From contig NZ_CP103289.1 of the NCBI RefSeq assembly GCF_024757985.1, forward strand, positions 1,426,001 to 1,490,000: a stretch of 64,000 nucleotides of DNA. Reading direction: 5' to 3'. The notes under the pieces were generated by a model. That model saw only the letters and a program-made list of their open reading frames with translations, was not told the origin of the DNA and made no database searches. The number at the start of each line of letters is the position of its first letter. Positions within the stretch are counted from its first letter, which is position 1. This stretch comes from Cellulomonas sp. NS3. Lineage in GTDB: Bacteria; Actinomycetota; Actinomycetes; Actinomycetales; Cellulomonadaceae. Below, piece by piece: positions 7,567 through 18,553 of this stretch. Made by a program: the position numbers and the translations under genes.

Positions 7567-9045
7567 TCAGGCGCCGACCTGGGCGTCGTCCGACATGCCC
7601 TCGCGCTCGAACGAGTCGTCCCAGTCGCTCCCGCCGAGGCTCGGCATCATCTCGCGCAGCTGGGGGCGCCACGCGTCGACCCGCGACGGGAAGCAGCGCT
7701 CGAGCAGGTCGACCATCGTCGAGACCGCCGTGGAGGCGCCCGGGGAGGCACCGAGCAGACCGGCGATCGTGCCGTCCTGCGCGGTGACGAGCTCGGTGCC
7801 GAACTCGAGCACGCCGCCCTGGGTCGGGTGCTTCTTGATGACCTGGACGCGCTGGCCCGCGGTGATGAGCTCCCAGTCGCGCGGGTGCGCCGTCGGCATG
7901 AACGCGCGCAGCGTGCGCAGCCGGCGCGTCTCGGTCGCCGTGACCTCGCTGACGAGGTACTTGACCAGGTCGACGTTCTTGAGCCCGACGGCGAGCATCG
8001 GGACCAGGTTGCCGGGCCGGATCGAGCGGATCAGGTCGAGCGGCGAGCCCGCCTTGAGGAACTTCATGCTCCACCCGGCGTACGGGCCGAAGAGCAGCGC
8101 GGTCCGGCCGTCGACGACGCGCGTGTCGAGGTGCGGCACGGACATGGGCGGCGAGCCGACGTCGGCCTTGCCGTAGACCTTGGCCTGGTGCTGCGCGACG
8201 AGGTCCGGGTTCGTGGTGCGCAGGAACTGCCCGCTGATCGGGAAGCCGCCGTAGCCCTTGGCCTCCGGGATGCCCGACTTCTGCAGCAGGTGCAGCGCGC
8301 CGCCGCCCGCGCCGATGAAGACGAAGCGCGCGTCGATCGTGCGGCGGCGCGGGCTCGCGTTCCAGCGGCGGTCGGCGACGGAGAGCCGCCAGGTGCCGTC
8401 GCGGCGCTGGCGGAGCCGGCGGACCTCGTGCTCGAGGCGCACGGTCGCACCGCGCTGCACGACGCCGTCGACCAGGCCGCGCGTGAGCGCCCCGAAGTCG
8501 ACGTCGGTGCCCTCGGGCGCCCGGGTCGCGGCGATCGGCTCGTCCCCGACGCGGCCCTCGACGAGCAGCGGGGCCCACGAGCGGATGACCTCGGGGTCCT
8601 CGGTGAACTCCAGGCCGGCGAACAGGTGGTGCACGCGCAGGGCCTCGGCGCGCCGGCGCAGGTAGTCGACGTTCTCGGCGCCGCGCACGAACGTCAGGTG
8701 CGGCGTCGGCGACAGGAACGCGACGCCCTCGGGCAGCCGGCCGCTCGTGAGCAGGAAGTGCCACAGCTCGCGCGAGAGCTCGAACTGCTCGTTGATCGTC
8801 ACGGCCTTCGCGATGTCGATCGAGCCGTCGGGGCGCTCGGGGGTGTAGTTGAGCTCGCACAGCGCGGCGTGCCCCGTGCCCGCGTTGTTCCAGGCGTTCG
8901 AGCTCTCCTCGGCGAGCGCGTCGCGGCGCTCCAGGATCTCGATCGTCCAGGTGGGCTCGAGGACGGAGATCATCGAGGCGAGCGTCGCGCTCATGATCCC
9001 GCCGCCGACGAGGACGACATCGACAGTGCTGGCGTGGTCCGTCAC
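7567..9045 (-). CDS. mqo: malate:quinone oxidoreductase
   Basis: The 492-residue protein is a full-length FAD-dependent malate:quinone oxidoreductase, a peripheral membrane enzyme that oxidises malate and feeds electrons to menaquinone. The FAD-binding VLVGGGIMSATLA motif is at about 11-23, followed by the diagnostic SSNAWNNAGTGHAALCELNYTPE region near 48-70; the family core (GAGGGALHLLQKSGI, KVYGKADVGSPPMSVPHLDTR) is intact. Actinobacteria commonly use Mqo as the main malate oxidation route. GTG 9045 is chosen because a TATGAT hexamer lies exactly 6 bases upstream, a leaderless start. Three related palindromes upstream suggest control by a dedicated regulator. Confidence 0.95.
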   Translation of the reverse strand: MTDHASTVDVVLVGGGIMSATLASMISVLEPTWTIEILERRDALAEESSNAWNNAGTGHAALCELNYTPERPDGSIDIAKAVTINEQFELSRELWHFLLTSGRLPEGVAFLSPTPHLTFVRGAENVDYLRRRAEALRVHHLFAGLEFTEDPEVIRSWAPLLVEGRVGDEPIAATRAPEGTDVDFGALTRGLVDGVVQRGATVRLEHEVRRLRQRRDGTWRLSVADRRWNASPRRRTIDARFVFIGAGGGALHLLQKSGIPEAKGYGGFPISGQFLRTTNPDLVAQHQAKVYGKADVGSPPMSVPHLDTRVVDGRTALLFGPYAGWSMKFLKAGSPLDLIRSIRPGNLVPMLAVGLKNVDLVKYLVSEVTATETRRLRTLRAFMPTAHPRDWELITAGQRVQVIKKHPTQGGVLEFGTELVTAQDGTIAGLLGASPGASTAVSTMVDLLERCFPSRVDAWRPQLREMMPSLGGSDWDDSFEREGMSDDAQVGA

Positions 9046-9051
9046 CCCTTA

Positions 9052-9057
9052 ATCATA
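9052..9057 (-). promoter_or_regulatory. -10 hexamer TATGAT of mqo
   Basis: Near-consensus TATGAT lies 6 bases before the GTG start on the minus strand. It overlaps the TCAT-AGG-ATGA palindrome, so a bound regulator would block RNA polymerase. Confidence 0.55.
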
Positions 9058-9132
9058 GGATGACCTGCGGACGCAAACCGACCGCTGTCCGGATCCCGGT
9101 CATCCCATGACCGGCTTGGTCGTCCCATGACC
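9053..9132. promoter_or_regulatory. three related palindromes upstream of mqo
   Basis: The region holds three copies of a TCAT-NNN-ATGA dyad. They are TCAT-AGG-ATGA (9053-9063), the perfect CCGGTCAT-CCC-ATGACCGG (9096-9114), and a one-mismatch copy GGTCGTCCCATGACC (9118-9132). Their centres are at about 9058, 9105 and 9125. The GGTCAT/ATGACC half-sites resemble GntR-family operators, but the regulator is not in the window. Confidence 0.55.
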
Positions 9133-9158
9133 TGGCGATGACCGCCGCACGCCTCAGG

Positions 9159-11249
9159 TCACCGGATCGCCTGCGCCATGACGCGGATCATCCGGCTCGT
9201 CGCCTCGTCCGGCGTCGTGCGCGTCCGGCGCCCCGCGCGGGCGACGGCGCGCGCGGCCCCGGGTGCGGGCTCGGTGAGCGTGAGCTCGAGGCGGGTGAGC
9301 CGCTCCCCCCACACCCCGGCCAGCAGCGGGTCGTCGAGCAGCCGGACCGTCGTCGTCGCGACGACCGTCTCGGGGTCCCACGTGAGCCGCACGCCGCGCC
9401 CGCCCGCGACGGGCCGCGCGACGACGCCGCCGCGCTCGGCGCTGACGACGCCCGCGAGGAGGTAGTGGACGCGCAGCCCGGCAGGGGAGCCCTCGCGGTC
9501 CGGGGGGCCGTCGTCCTCCGACGCCTCCGCACCGCCCGTCCCCCCGGGTCGCCCGTCGTGACCGAGGTCCCACGCGTCCTCGACCGTCACGCAGCGCCGC
9601 CGGCGGTCGAGCACGACCGTCCGCACCCCGGTCGCACCCGGCAGCTCGTACGCCTCCGAGAGGTCGAGCACGACGCGCGTGGTGTCCTCCCCGGGCGTCA
9701 CGCGGACGTCGCGGGCGCGGTACCGGGCACCCGTGCCCTGCGTCGTCCACGCCGGTTCGGGGACGTTGTGCCAGCTGCTCTGCATCGTCCACAGCGTGAA
9801 GCGCTCGGCCCCGAAGGTCGCCGCCGTGTAGGTCGGCTGGCCCGCGTCGACGACGAGCGGCACGCCGTCGACCGCGACGACGACCGAGCCGACGTCGTTG
9901 TGGTTGTCGTGCTCGCCGTTGTGCCCGCCCTTGACGGTGACGCACAGCCCCCGCGCCGAGCCGAGCCGCTCACGCGTCACGACCAGCTGCGTCTGGGGGA
10001 GCCACACGTCCCGCTCGAGCGGCGGGTGCTCGCGGTGGGCGTCGCGCCAGGCCGGGTCGGCGAGCCCCTGCAGCGCGCGACCCAGGCCGGCGCGCTCCGT
10101 GACCGACGGGAGGCCGGGCTCCCGGTAGGAGGCCGCGTGCAGGCGCACCTGCTCGTCGTCGAGCGTCTGCGCCCAGCGGTGCAGCACGTGCCAGGCCTGG
10201 TCGCGCGGCGGTCGCGCGGGGCTGTCAGCGACGTCGAGGTACCAGTCGCCGCCGAGCTGCATGCGGTGCGGGAACCGCACGGTCTCGCGCACGACGGGCA
10301 CGGTGCGCGCGTCGAGCACCCCGCCGCTCGCGTGCGCGAGGACCTCGAGCGCCTCGAGCGCGCGCCCGGCGCCGTTCCACCACGACGTGTAGCCCTCGTC
10401 GCTGCTGCCGTCGGTGGGGAGGGTGTCGAGGAACTGGTCGAGGCCGGCGATCGCGTGCTCGACCGCCTCGGCGCGCTCGTCGGGCTCGTCGAGCAGCGCG
10501 AGGGCCGCGACGAGCACGTGGCCGTGGATCCACGGGTTCCAGTTGTGCGCCCAGCCGTCGCGCCGGAGCCAGTGCCAGTCACGCCGATCGACGAAGGGGC
10601 GCAGCACGCGCGTGCGGGCCTCCGCGCGCAGCCGCTCGCGGACGCCGGGTGCGCGGTCGTCGAGCGCCGTGCCGAGCGTGTGGTCGATCCACGCGAGCTG
10701 CCCGACGACCTCCGCGGCGCCGAGGTCGAGCGACGGCGAGCCCTCGGGCGGCAGCGCCCAGCCGTGCAGCCGCAGGCCCTCGTCGTGCGCGGGCCAGCAC
10801 CAGCTGCTCTGCTCGCACAGCAGGACGACGCCGTCCGCGACCTCGTCGAGCCAGCGGTCCTCGCCGGTCGTGGTCGCGAGCACCGCGGCGCGGGTGAGCC
10901 GCTCCTGGCGGCGGGCGACCCGGTCCTCGTACGCGGTGCGGTTGCCGTCGCGCAGGTAGCGGGCGTAGTGCGAGGTGAGGGGCTGCGGCCACGGCTCCTC
11001 GAGGTCGACCTCGCCGCGCAGCCGGAACGCGGCGACGGTGGGCTGGTCGACGGCGTCCCAGAGCGCGCGGTCGTGCACCGGCCGGACGGGGTGCGCCCGC
11101 AGGCCGCCGGCGAGCAGCTCGGTGAGGCGGTCCCGCCGGGCGTCGGGCCCCCAGGCGCTGGTGAGCGGACCGGCCGGGAGGTCCGCGTGCGCGGGCGGGG
11201 GCGGCTGCGGCGTCGCTGTCGCGGTGCCCGCGGTGCTGTCGTGGTCCAC
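9159..11249 (-). CDS. heparinase II/III family protein
   Basis: The 696-residue protein has an alpha/alpha-barrel-like N-terminal half rich in Trp (WCWPAHDEGLRLHGW near 185, WNPWIHGHVLVAALALL near 255) and a C-terminal beta-sandwich typical of heparinase II/III-like polysaccharide lyases. The signature H..H.HND with DAG lies at about 440-470 (GGHNGEHDNHNDVG, VVDAGQPTY). No signal peptide is seen, so it may act on imported uronic-acid oligosaccharides. GTG 11249 is selected because of an ACGGAGG site 6-8 bases upstream; an earlier ATG at 11339 gives only an Arg/Asp-rich extension. It is divergent from a sugar-binding lipoprotein. A linker near 565 (GGTGGAEASEDDGPPDREG) looks like an insertion between beta strands. 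Substrate unknown. Confidence 0.75.
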   Translation of the reverse strand: MDHDSTAGTATATPQPPPPAHADLPAGPLTSAWGPDARRDRLTELLAGGLRAHPVRPVHDRALWDAVDQPTVAAFRLRGEVDLEEPWPQPLTSHYARYLRDGNRTAYEDRVARRQERLTRAAVLATTTGEDRWLDEVADGVVLLCEQSSWCWPAHDEGLRLHGWALPPEGSPSLDLGAAEVVGQLAWIDHTLGTALDDRAPGVRERLRAEARTRVLRPFVDRRDWHWLRRDGWAHNWNPWIHGHVLVAALALLDEPDERAEAVEHAIAGLDQFLDTLPTDGSSDEGYTSWWNGAGRALEALEVLAHASGGVLDARTVPVVRETVRFPHRMQLGGDWYLDVADSPARPPRDQAWHVLHRWAQTLDDEQVRLHAASYREPGLPSVTERAGLGRALQGLADPAWRDAHREHPPLERDVWLPQTQLVVTRERLGSARGLCVTVKGGHNGEHDNHNDVGSVVVAVDGVPLVVDAGQPTYTAATFGAERFTLWTMQSSWHNVPEPAWTTQGTGARYRARDVRVTPGEDTTRVVLDLSEAYELPGATGVRTVVLDRRRRCVTVEDAWDLGHDGRPGGTGGAEASEDDGPPDREGSPAGLRVHYLLAGVVSAERGGVVARPVAGGRGVRLTWDPETVVATTTVRLLDDPLLAGVWGERLTRLELTLTEPAPGAARAVARAGRRTRTTPDEATSRMIRVMAQAIR

Positions 11250-11730
11250 GTGTCCTCCGTCGGACGGTGGTTCGGCGGTCCGCCCGCGGGGGTCGGCGGT
11301 CCGACGCGTCGGTAGGTGGGCGTCGTCGAGCCGGCGCACCGGTCCCCTGCAGGGCGCTCACGGCCTTTCGGGGACGTTACCCGGGGTTTCGGCGATTTCT
11401 TCCGACGGGCCACCGGGAATGTGGGTCGAGGCGCCGCGAGTAATCGTTTAGGCGGGCGGGGACAAATGTGTCGCGCGTCGTGCGCGGTCATTCGCGGCTC
11501 GTCCGTGACGGTGCGGGCGGCCCGCGCCGGCCGCTCCCGTGCTCCTTCGGGTGCCGTCCTGGGAGCGGGTGCCGGGTGCCGGCTCACTCCGACGAGGGAA
11601 CGGACGGGCGACATTGCAGAAAGTTGCCGCAATCCGTTGCCGATGTGGGCCGCATCGGTCTACCGTCCGAGCGCCGCTCGCGCACGCGCCGGGTGGTCGA
11701 TCCCAGCCGCCAGCCACCAGGAGCTCCCCG
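11250..11730. other. 481-bp divergent intergenic region
   Basis: It separates the heparinase-like gene (minus) from the binding-protein gene (plus) and has no convincing coding potential. It includes a comparatively AT-rich stretch (about 11380-11470) likely to hold the minus-strand promoter. Nearer the plus-strand gene it has an inverted repeat ATTGC (11613-11617)/GCAAT (11629-11633), and GTTGCCG occurs twice (from 11623 and from 11636). I see no RNA gene. Confidence 0.4.
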
Positions 11731-12966
11731 ATGCGACGACGCATCCTCGCCGGCGGTGCCGTCGGCCTCGCCCTCACGCTCGCGCTCGCCGCGTGCGGGT
11801 CCCCCGAGCCGGGCGAGCCCGCCGCGGCCCGGACAGGTCGCTCGCTCGTCGTGTGGGTCGACGAGGCGCGCGCCGGTGCGCTCGAGGGGCTCGCGGGCCC
11901 GTACGGCGCCGAGGCCGGCGTCGCGATCGACGTCGTCCCGCAGACGAGCGAGACGCTGCGCGACGCCTACGTGCGCGCCGTCTCGCAGGGGGAGGGGCCG
12001 GACGTCCTCGTCGGCGCGCACGACTGGCTGGGCGAGCTCGTCACGAACGGCGTGGTGCAGCCCGTCGAGCTCGCCGAGCCCGACGCGTTCGCACCCGCGG
12101 CCGTCGAGGCCATGACGTACGACGGCGTCACGTACGGCACGCCGCTGTCGATCGAGAGCGTCGCGCTCGTGCGCAACAACGCCCTCGCGACGACGACACC
12201 GGCGACGTTCGACGGGGTCGTGGCCCAGGGCGAGGCGCTCGTCGCCGCGGGCCGTGCCACGCGGCCCGTGCTGGTGCAGCAGGGCGAGGGTGGCGACCCG
12301 TACCACCTGTACCCGGTGCAGACGTCCTTCGGCGCCCCGGCGTTCCGTGCGGACGAGGACGGCTCGTACACGACCGAGCTCGCGCTCGGCGGCGAGGCCG
12401 GTCACGCCTTCGCCCGGTTCCTGGGGAGCCTCGCCGAGCGGGACGTGCTCGACCCCGCCGTCACCTCCGACGTCGCGACCCAGGCCTTCCGCGCGGGCGA
12501 GTCCCCGTACGTCCTGACCGGCCCCTGGAGCACCGCGGCGTTCGTCGAGGCCGGGATGGACATCGCGGTGCTCCCGGTCCCGCCGGCGGGCGACCTGCCG
12601 GCGCAGCCCTTCGTGGGCGTGCAGGGCGCGTTCGTCAACAACCTGTCGCTGCACCAGGAGGACGCGCGCGCGTTCGTCGGCGACTTCCTCGCGACGCCCG
12701 AGGCGCAGCTCGCGCTCTACCGGGCCACGAGCCGCGCGCCTGCGCTGACCGCGGCGCTCGACCGGATCACCGACGACCCGGTCACGACCGGCTTCGCGGA
12801 CGCCGGCGCGCAGGGTGCCCCGATGCCCGCGATCCCGCAGATGGGCATGGTGTGGCTGTACTGGGGCTCGACCGAGGCGTCCATCGCCCGCGGCGAGGGC
12901 GACCCGGCGGCGCTGTGGGACCAGATGGTGCACAACATCGAGGCCTCGATCGCGGCGGAGCTCTGA
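11731..12966 (+). CDS. sugar ABC transporter substrate-binding lipoprotein
   Basis: The 411-residue protein is an extracellular solute-binding protein of the maltose/oligosaccharide type (family 1). It begins with an Arg-rich n-region, a hydrophobic core and the lipobox LAAC, with C22 as the lipidated cysteine. The mature part starts with LVVWVDEARAGALEGLAGPYGAEAG and contains YGTPLSIESVALVRNN near 130 and PYVLTGPWSTAAF near 260, typical of MalE-like proteins. ATG 11731 follows an AGGAG site. Oddly, no permease or ATPase gene follows; the next gene is a pectate lyase after 219 bases. It may serve a transporter elsewhere. A binding role for pectic or uronic oligosaccharides is only an inference from neighbours. 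Confidence 0.88.
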   Translation: MRRRILAGGAVGLALTLALAACGSPEPGEPAAARTGRSLVVWVDEARAGALEGLAGPYGAEAGVAIDVVPQTSETLRDAYVRAVSQGEGPDVLVGAHDWLGELVTNGVVQPVELAEPDAFAPAAVEAMTYDGVTYGTPLSIESVALVRNNALATTTPATFDGVVAQGEALVAAGRATRPVLVQQGEGGDPYHLYPVQTSFGAPAFRADEDGSYTTELALGGEAGHAFARFLGSLAERDVLDPAVTSDVATQAFRAGESPYVLTGPWSTAAFVEAGMDIAVLPVPPAGDLPAQPFVGVQGAFVNNLSLHQEDARAFVGDFLATPEAQLALYRATSRAPALTAALDRITDDPVTTGFADAGAQGAPMPAIPQMGMVWLYWGSTEASIARGEGDPAALWDQMVHNIEASIAAEL

Positions 12967-13009
12967 CGCGCCGGGGGCACGTCGAGGCGCCCGGGGGCCG
13001 GAACCGCCA

Positions 13010-13034
13010 GGAAAGCGTTATCCATATCGTTTCC
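13010..13034. promoter_or_regulatory. imperfect GGAAA...TTTCC dyad upstream of pectate lyase
   Basis: GGAAAGCGTTAT on the left is mirrored by ATATCGTTTCC on the right. Outer arms GGAAA/TTTCC are perfect, and each half carries a CG as in LacI-type half-sites. It lies in the most AT-rich part of the interval before the pectate lyase and may be its promoter or operator. Confidence 0.35.
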
Positions 13035-13095
13035 ACCGCCGCTGCCCCCGTTGTCCGGCCGGTCGCGGCATGGCTACCGTCGGCCGTGCAGCCCG

Positions 13096-13109
13096 GGGAA
13101 GCGCTTCCC
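13096..13109. promoter_or_regulatory. perfect 14-bp palindrome GGGAAGCGCTTCCC
   Basis: This perfect palindrome with a central CG matches the general form of LacI/GalR-family operators (like the GGGAGCGCTCCC type known for cellulose-utilisation regulators). It lies 77 bases before the pectate lyase start and about 65 bases after the GGAAA/TTTCC dyad. This suggests two-site repression. Confidence 0.6.
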
Positions 13110-13185
13110 GGGACGGCGGCCTCGGTCGCCCGCACCTCCACGGCAACGCCGCCGGGGAGGAGGCCCACCACGGAAGGCACACGAC

Positions 13186-14565
13186 GTGGATCTCACGAAC
13201 GACACCCGGACGCTCCCGCGCCCGGTCGACCCCGGGCCCCGACGCCCTCGCCGTCGGGCGCTCGCGGTCACGCTCGCGCTCGCCGTCGGCGCGCTCGGAG
13301 CCGTCGTCGGCGCGCCGGGCGCGACCGCCGCACCGCCCACCATCGACACCTCGGCGTGGTACGAGCTCGAGAGCTGGCGCTCGCGGCTCGTGCTCGGCGT
13401 CGACGGGGGCTCGACCGCCGACGGTGCCGCCGTCGTCCAGGCCGCCTCGACCGGCGCGGGGAGCCAGCGCGTGCGGTTCCTCGACTCGGGCAGCGGCTAC
13501 GTCCGCGTCGCGTTCGCGCACTCGGGCAAGGTCCTCACGATCGGCAGCTCGGCGTCCTCGCTCGCGACCCAGGCCACCGACTCGGGCGCGACGAGCCAGC
13601 AGTTCTCCGCCGCCGCCGGCTCGTCGGGCCGCATCAAGCTCGTCAACCGGGCCAGCGGGCTCGCGCTCCAGGTCGTCGACAGCTCGAAGTCCGCGGGCGC
13701 CCGCTGGAACCAGGCCGCCGACACCAACGCGACGAACCAGCAGTTGACGCTGCGCAAGGTCTCCGGCAGCACCCCGGACCCGACGTCGAGCCCGAGCCCG
13801 ACGGTCACGTCGAGCCCGACGCCGACCGTGACGTCGAGCCCGACGCCGACCGTGACGTCGAGCCCGACGCCGTCGTCCCAGCCGAGCGGCTCGTGGCCGA
13901 GCGCCACCTCGACGCAGAAGGTCTCGTCGACCATCCAGGTCTCCGGCACGCTCGACGGCCGGCTCGTCCGGTACTACGGCATCTCCTCGGGGGACCAGGG
14001 CGAGAGCCAGCCGCCGATGTTCCAGCTCTCCGACGGCGCGGTGCTCAAGAACGTCATCATCGGCACGGGCGCCGGCGACGGCGTGCACTGCACCGGGACC
14101 TGCACGCTGCAGAACGTCTGGTGGGAAGACGTCGGCGAGGACGCCGCGACGCTCAAGGGCACCAGCACGTCGCAGGTCATGACCGTCACGGGCGGCGGCG
14201 CGAAGGGGGCGAGCGACAAGGTCTTCCAGCACAACGGGCCCGGCACGTTCGTCATCACCGGCGGTTTCCAGGTCACCGACTTCGGCAAGCTCTACCGCTC
14301 GTGCGGCAACTGCTCCAAGCAGTACGCGCGCACCGTCACGGTCGACGGCGTCCAGGTGACCACGCCGGGCAAGGCGCTCGTCGGGATCAACTCGAACCTC
14401 GGCGACAGGGCGACGCTCCGCAACGTCACGATCATCGGCGACTCGTCGCGCAAGATCTCGATCTGCGACGAGTACAAGGGCGTCACCTCCGGCGAGCCCT
14501 CCAAGGTCCGCTCCGGGCCGTCGGCCGCCTGCGGCTACTCCACGTCCGACATCACCTACCGGTGA
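13186..14565 (+). CDS. secreted pectate lyase, PL3 catalytic domain with N-terminal beta-trefoil (CBM13-like) module
   Basis: The 459-residue product has a twin-Arg-containing signal region (PRRPRRRALAVTLALAVG, ending near ATAAPP). A Trp/Gln-rich beta-trefoil-like carbohydrate-binding domain follows (about 45-200, with repeated Q-x-W/F-like elements such as NQQLTLRK). Then comes a Ser/Pro/Thr linker of 8-residue repeats (about 200-240) and a PL3 catalytic domain (about 245-459). The PL3 signature is clear: VFQHNGPGTFVITGG, then DFGKLYRSCGNCSKQY and a final ISICDEYKG. The enzyme should cleave polygalacturonate by beta-elimination outside the cell with Ca2+. GTG 13186 follows a GGAAGG site. Two operator-like dyads upstream suggest carbohydrate-controlled expression, and two hairpins follow the stop. 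Confidence 0.9.
   Translation: MDLTNDTRTLPRPVDPGPRRPRRRALAVTLALAVGALGAVVGAPGATAAPPTIDTSAWYELESWRSRLVLGVDGGSTADGAAVVQAASTGAGSQRVRFLDSGSGYVRVAFAHSGKVLTIGSSASSLATQATDSGATSQQFSAAAGSSGRIKLVNRASGLALQVVDSSKSAGARWNQAADTNATNQQLTLRKVSGSTPDPTSSPSPTVTSSPTPTVTSSPTPTVTSSPTPSSQPSGSWPSATSTQKVSSTIQVSGTLDGRLVRYYGISSGDQGESQPPMFQLSDGAVLKNVIIGTGAGDGVHCTGTCTLQNVWWEDVGEDAATLKGTSTSQVMTVTGGGAKGASDKVFQHNGPGTFVITGGFQVTDFGKLYRSCGNCSKQYARTVTVDGVQVTTPGKALVGINSNLGDRATLRNVTIIGDSSRKISICDEYKGVTSGEPSKVRSGPSAACGYSTSDITYR
13783..13871 (+). repeat. 24-bp tandem repeat encoding the linker
   Basis: About 3.7 copies of a 24-base unit (ACGTCGAGCCCGACGCCGAC plus CGTG) at 13783, 13807, 13831 and 13855 encode TSSPTPTV-type octapeptides. 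The second and third copies are identical, so slippage could change linker length. Confidence 0.85.
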
Positions 14566-14569
14566 GGCA

Positions 14570-14596
14570 CGCGCTCGCCGTCCCCCGGCGAGCGCG
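14570..14596. terminator. hairpin after the pectate lyase
   Basis: CGCGCTCGCCG (14570-14580) and CGGCGAGCGCG (14586-14596) form a perfect 11-bp stem with a 5-base loop, five bases after the stop codon. Confidence 0.6.
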
Positions 14597-14608
14597 CCCG
14601 CACCACCC

Positions 14609-14655
14609 GACGACGCCCGGCCGTCCGCACCCCTCGCGGACGGCCGGGCGTCGTC
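14609..14655. terminator. strong 20-bp hairpin
   Basis: A perfect 20-bp stem (14609-14628 with 14636-14655) with a 7-base loop insulates the pectate lyase from the nitrate genes. It is the longest perfect stem I found in the window. Confidence 0.7.
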
Positions 14656-14702
14656 GCGTCCGCCGCCAGGGGTGACGCCCGCGGCCTCTTCTCTCAGCAG
14701 TT

Positions 14703-14791
14703 CTCACACGGCCCGCCCGCGGGCTGTGCGCGGAGGTTTCCCTCCGTGTCATCGACGGGCGCGCACGAGCGAAACATCGGCTTCCTAGCGT
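14703..14791 (+). promoter_or_regulatory. narK promoter region with blocks shared with nirB
   Basis: Four blocks occur in order: CTCACACG (14703), GGGCTGTGCG (14721), GAAAC (14771) and TTCCTAGCGT (14782, with the -10 hexamer at 14786-14791). The same blocks at identical spacing precede nirB (39606-39694). CACA (14705) and TGTG (14725) form a dyad two helical turns apart. A shared activator (NnaR and/or GlnR) is inferred. Confidence 0.7.
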
Positions 14792-14849
14792 CAGGGCACA
14801 CGGCCACGGTTCTCCACCGACTCCCGGCCGTCCCCCTCAGGAGGCAGTG

Positions 14850-16252
14850 ATGGCGACACCCACCACCATGACCCCCGCCGGCAGCGTCGCCGGACCCACG
14901 GACACCGAGACCGCCCTCGACCCGGTCCTCGGGACGGCTGCAGGCGCAGCGCACGCGCGTCGCGGCCGCTGGATCGACCAGTGGGACCCCGAGGACACGA
15001 CGTTCTGGGCGAACGGGGGCCGGCGGGTCGCGCAGCGCAACCTCTACGGCTCGATCTTCGCGGAGTTCCTCGGCTTCGCGGTCTGGGCCGTGTGGAGCAT
15101 CGTCGTCCCGCAGCTGCCCGCGGCGGGCTTCGCGTTCACGGTCGACCAGATGTTCTGGCTCATCGCCGTCCCGAGCCTCGTGGGCGCGACGCTGCGCATC
15201 CCGTACACGTTCGCGGTCCCGCTGCTCGGCGGCCGGAACTGGACCATCGTCTCGGCGCTCCTGCTCCTCGCACCGACCGCGGCCATCGCGTGGGCCGTCC
15301 AGCGGCCCGAGACGCCGTTCGGCGTCATGCTCGCGATCGCGGCGCTCGCCGGGGTCGGCGGCGGCAACTTCGCGTCGTCCATGGCGAACATCTCGTTCTT
15401 CTACCCCGCGAAGGAGAAGGGCAAGGCGCTCGGCCTCAACGCGGCGGGCGGCAACATGGGCACGGCGGCCGTGCAGTTCGCGGTGCCGATCGTCATCGCC
15501 ATCGGCGCCGGCATCTCGCTCGAGCGCGCCGGGCTCATGTTCATCCCGTTCATCCTGCTCGCCGCGTTCGTCGCGTGGCGCTTCATGGACAACCTGACGA
15601 TGGCGAAGGCCGACTACAAGGCGTTCGCCGACGCGACCCGCAACCGGCACACGTGGATCATCTCGTTCCTGTACATCGGCACGTTCGGCTCGTTCATCGG
15701 CTATGCGGGTGCGTTCCCGACGCTGCTCAAGGGGCAGTTCCCCGAGGTCACCGTGTCCATCGCGTTCCTCGGCGCCCTCGTCGGCTCGCTCGCCCGGCCG
15801 CTCGGGGGCATCCTCGCGGACCGGCTCGGGGGCGCCCGGGTGACCATCGGGTCCTACGTCGGCATGGGGCTCGGCGCGTTCGGCGCGATCATGGCCCTGC
15901 GTGAGCACGTCTTCGCGCTCTTCCTCGCCTCGTTCCTGCTGCTGTTCGTCTCCACCGGGCTCGGCAACGGCTCGACGTACCGGATGATCCCCGCGGTGTT
16001 CGCGGCCGGGGCCGGCACGGGCGTGAGCCTCGACCGGGCCCGCAAGGCCGCGGCCGGGTGCATCGGCATCGCCGGGGCGATCGGGGCGTTCGGCGGGTTC
16101 CTGATCCCGCGGACGTTCGCCATGTCGACCGCGCAGACCGGCAGCCTCGAGGCTGCGCTGTGGGTCTTCATCGGGGTCTACGCGGTCATGTCGGCCGTCA
16201 CGTGGGCCGTGTACCAGCGCCGCGGCGCGGCGATGGCCGAGGCCCGCATCTG

Positions 16253-16253
<1 letters not shown>
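14850..16253 (+). CDS. narK: nitrate/nitrite transporter, NarK-type MFS
   Basis: The 467-residue protein is a 12-helix major facilitator of the NarK/NasA nitrate porter family. It has the WIDQWDPEDTTFWANGGR segment at the N-terminus (about 41-60) found in NarK proteins fed by nitrate clusters. The Gly-rich nitrate signatures are GVGGGNFASSMANISFFYP (about 170-188) and the second-half GLGNGSTYRMIP (about 369-380). It should import nitrate and possibly export nitrite. ATG 14850 has an AGGAGG site 5-6 bases upstream; GTG 14847 is the alternative. The stop overlaps the next start by one base, coupling it to the nitrate reductase. Its promoter shares block structure with that of nirB. Confidence 0.93.

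Positions 16254-18549
<2,296 letters not shown>

Positions 18550-18553
<4 letters not shown>

Noticed and set aside
11316-14675. A 1119-codon plus-strand frame across the binding-protein and pectate-lyase genes
   Set aside because: It is an alternate frame of two genes with signal peptides and complete domains.
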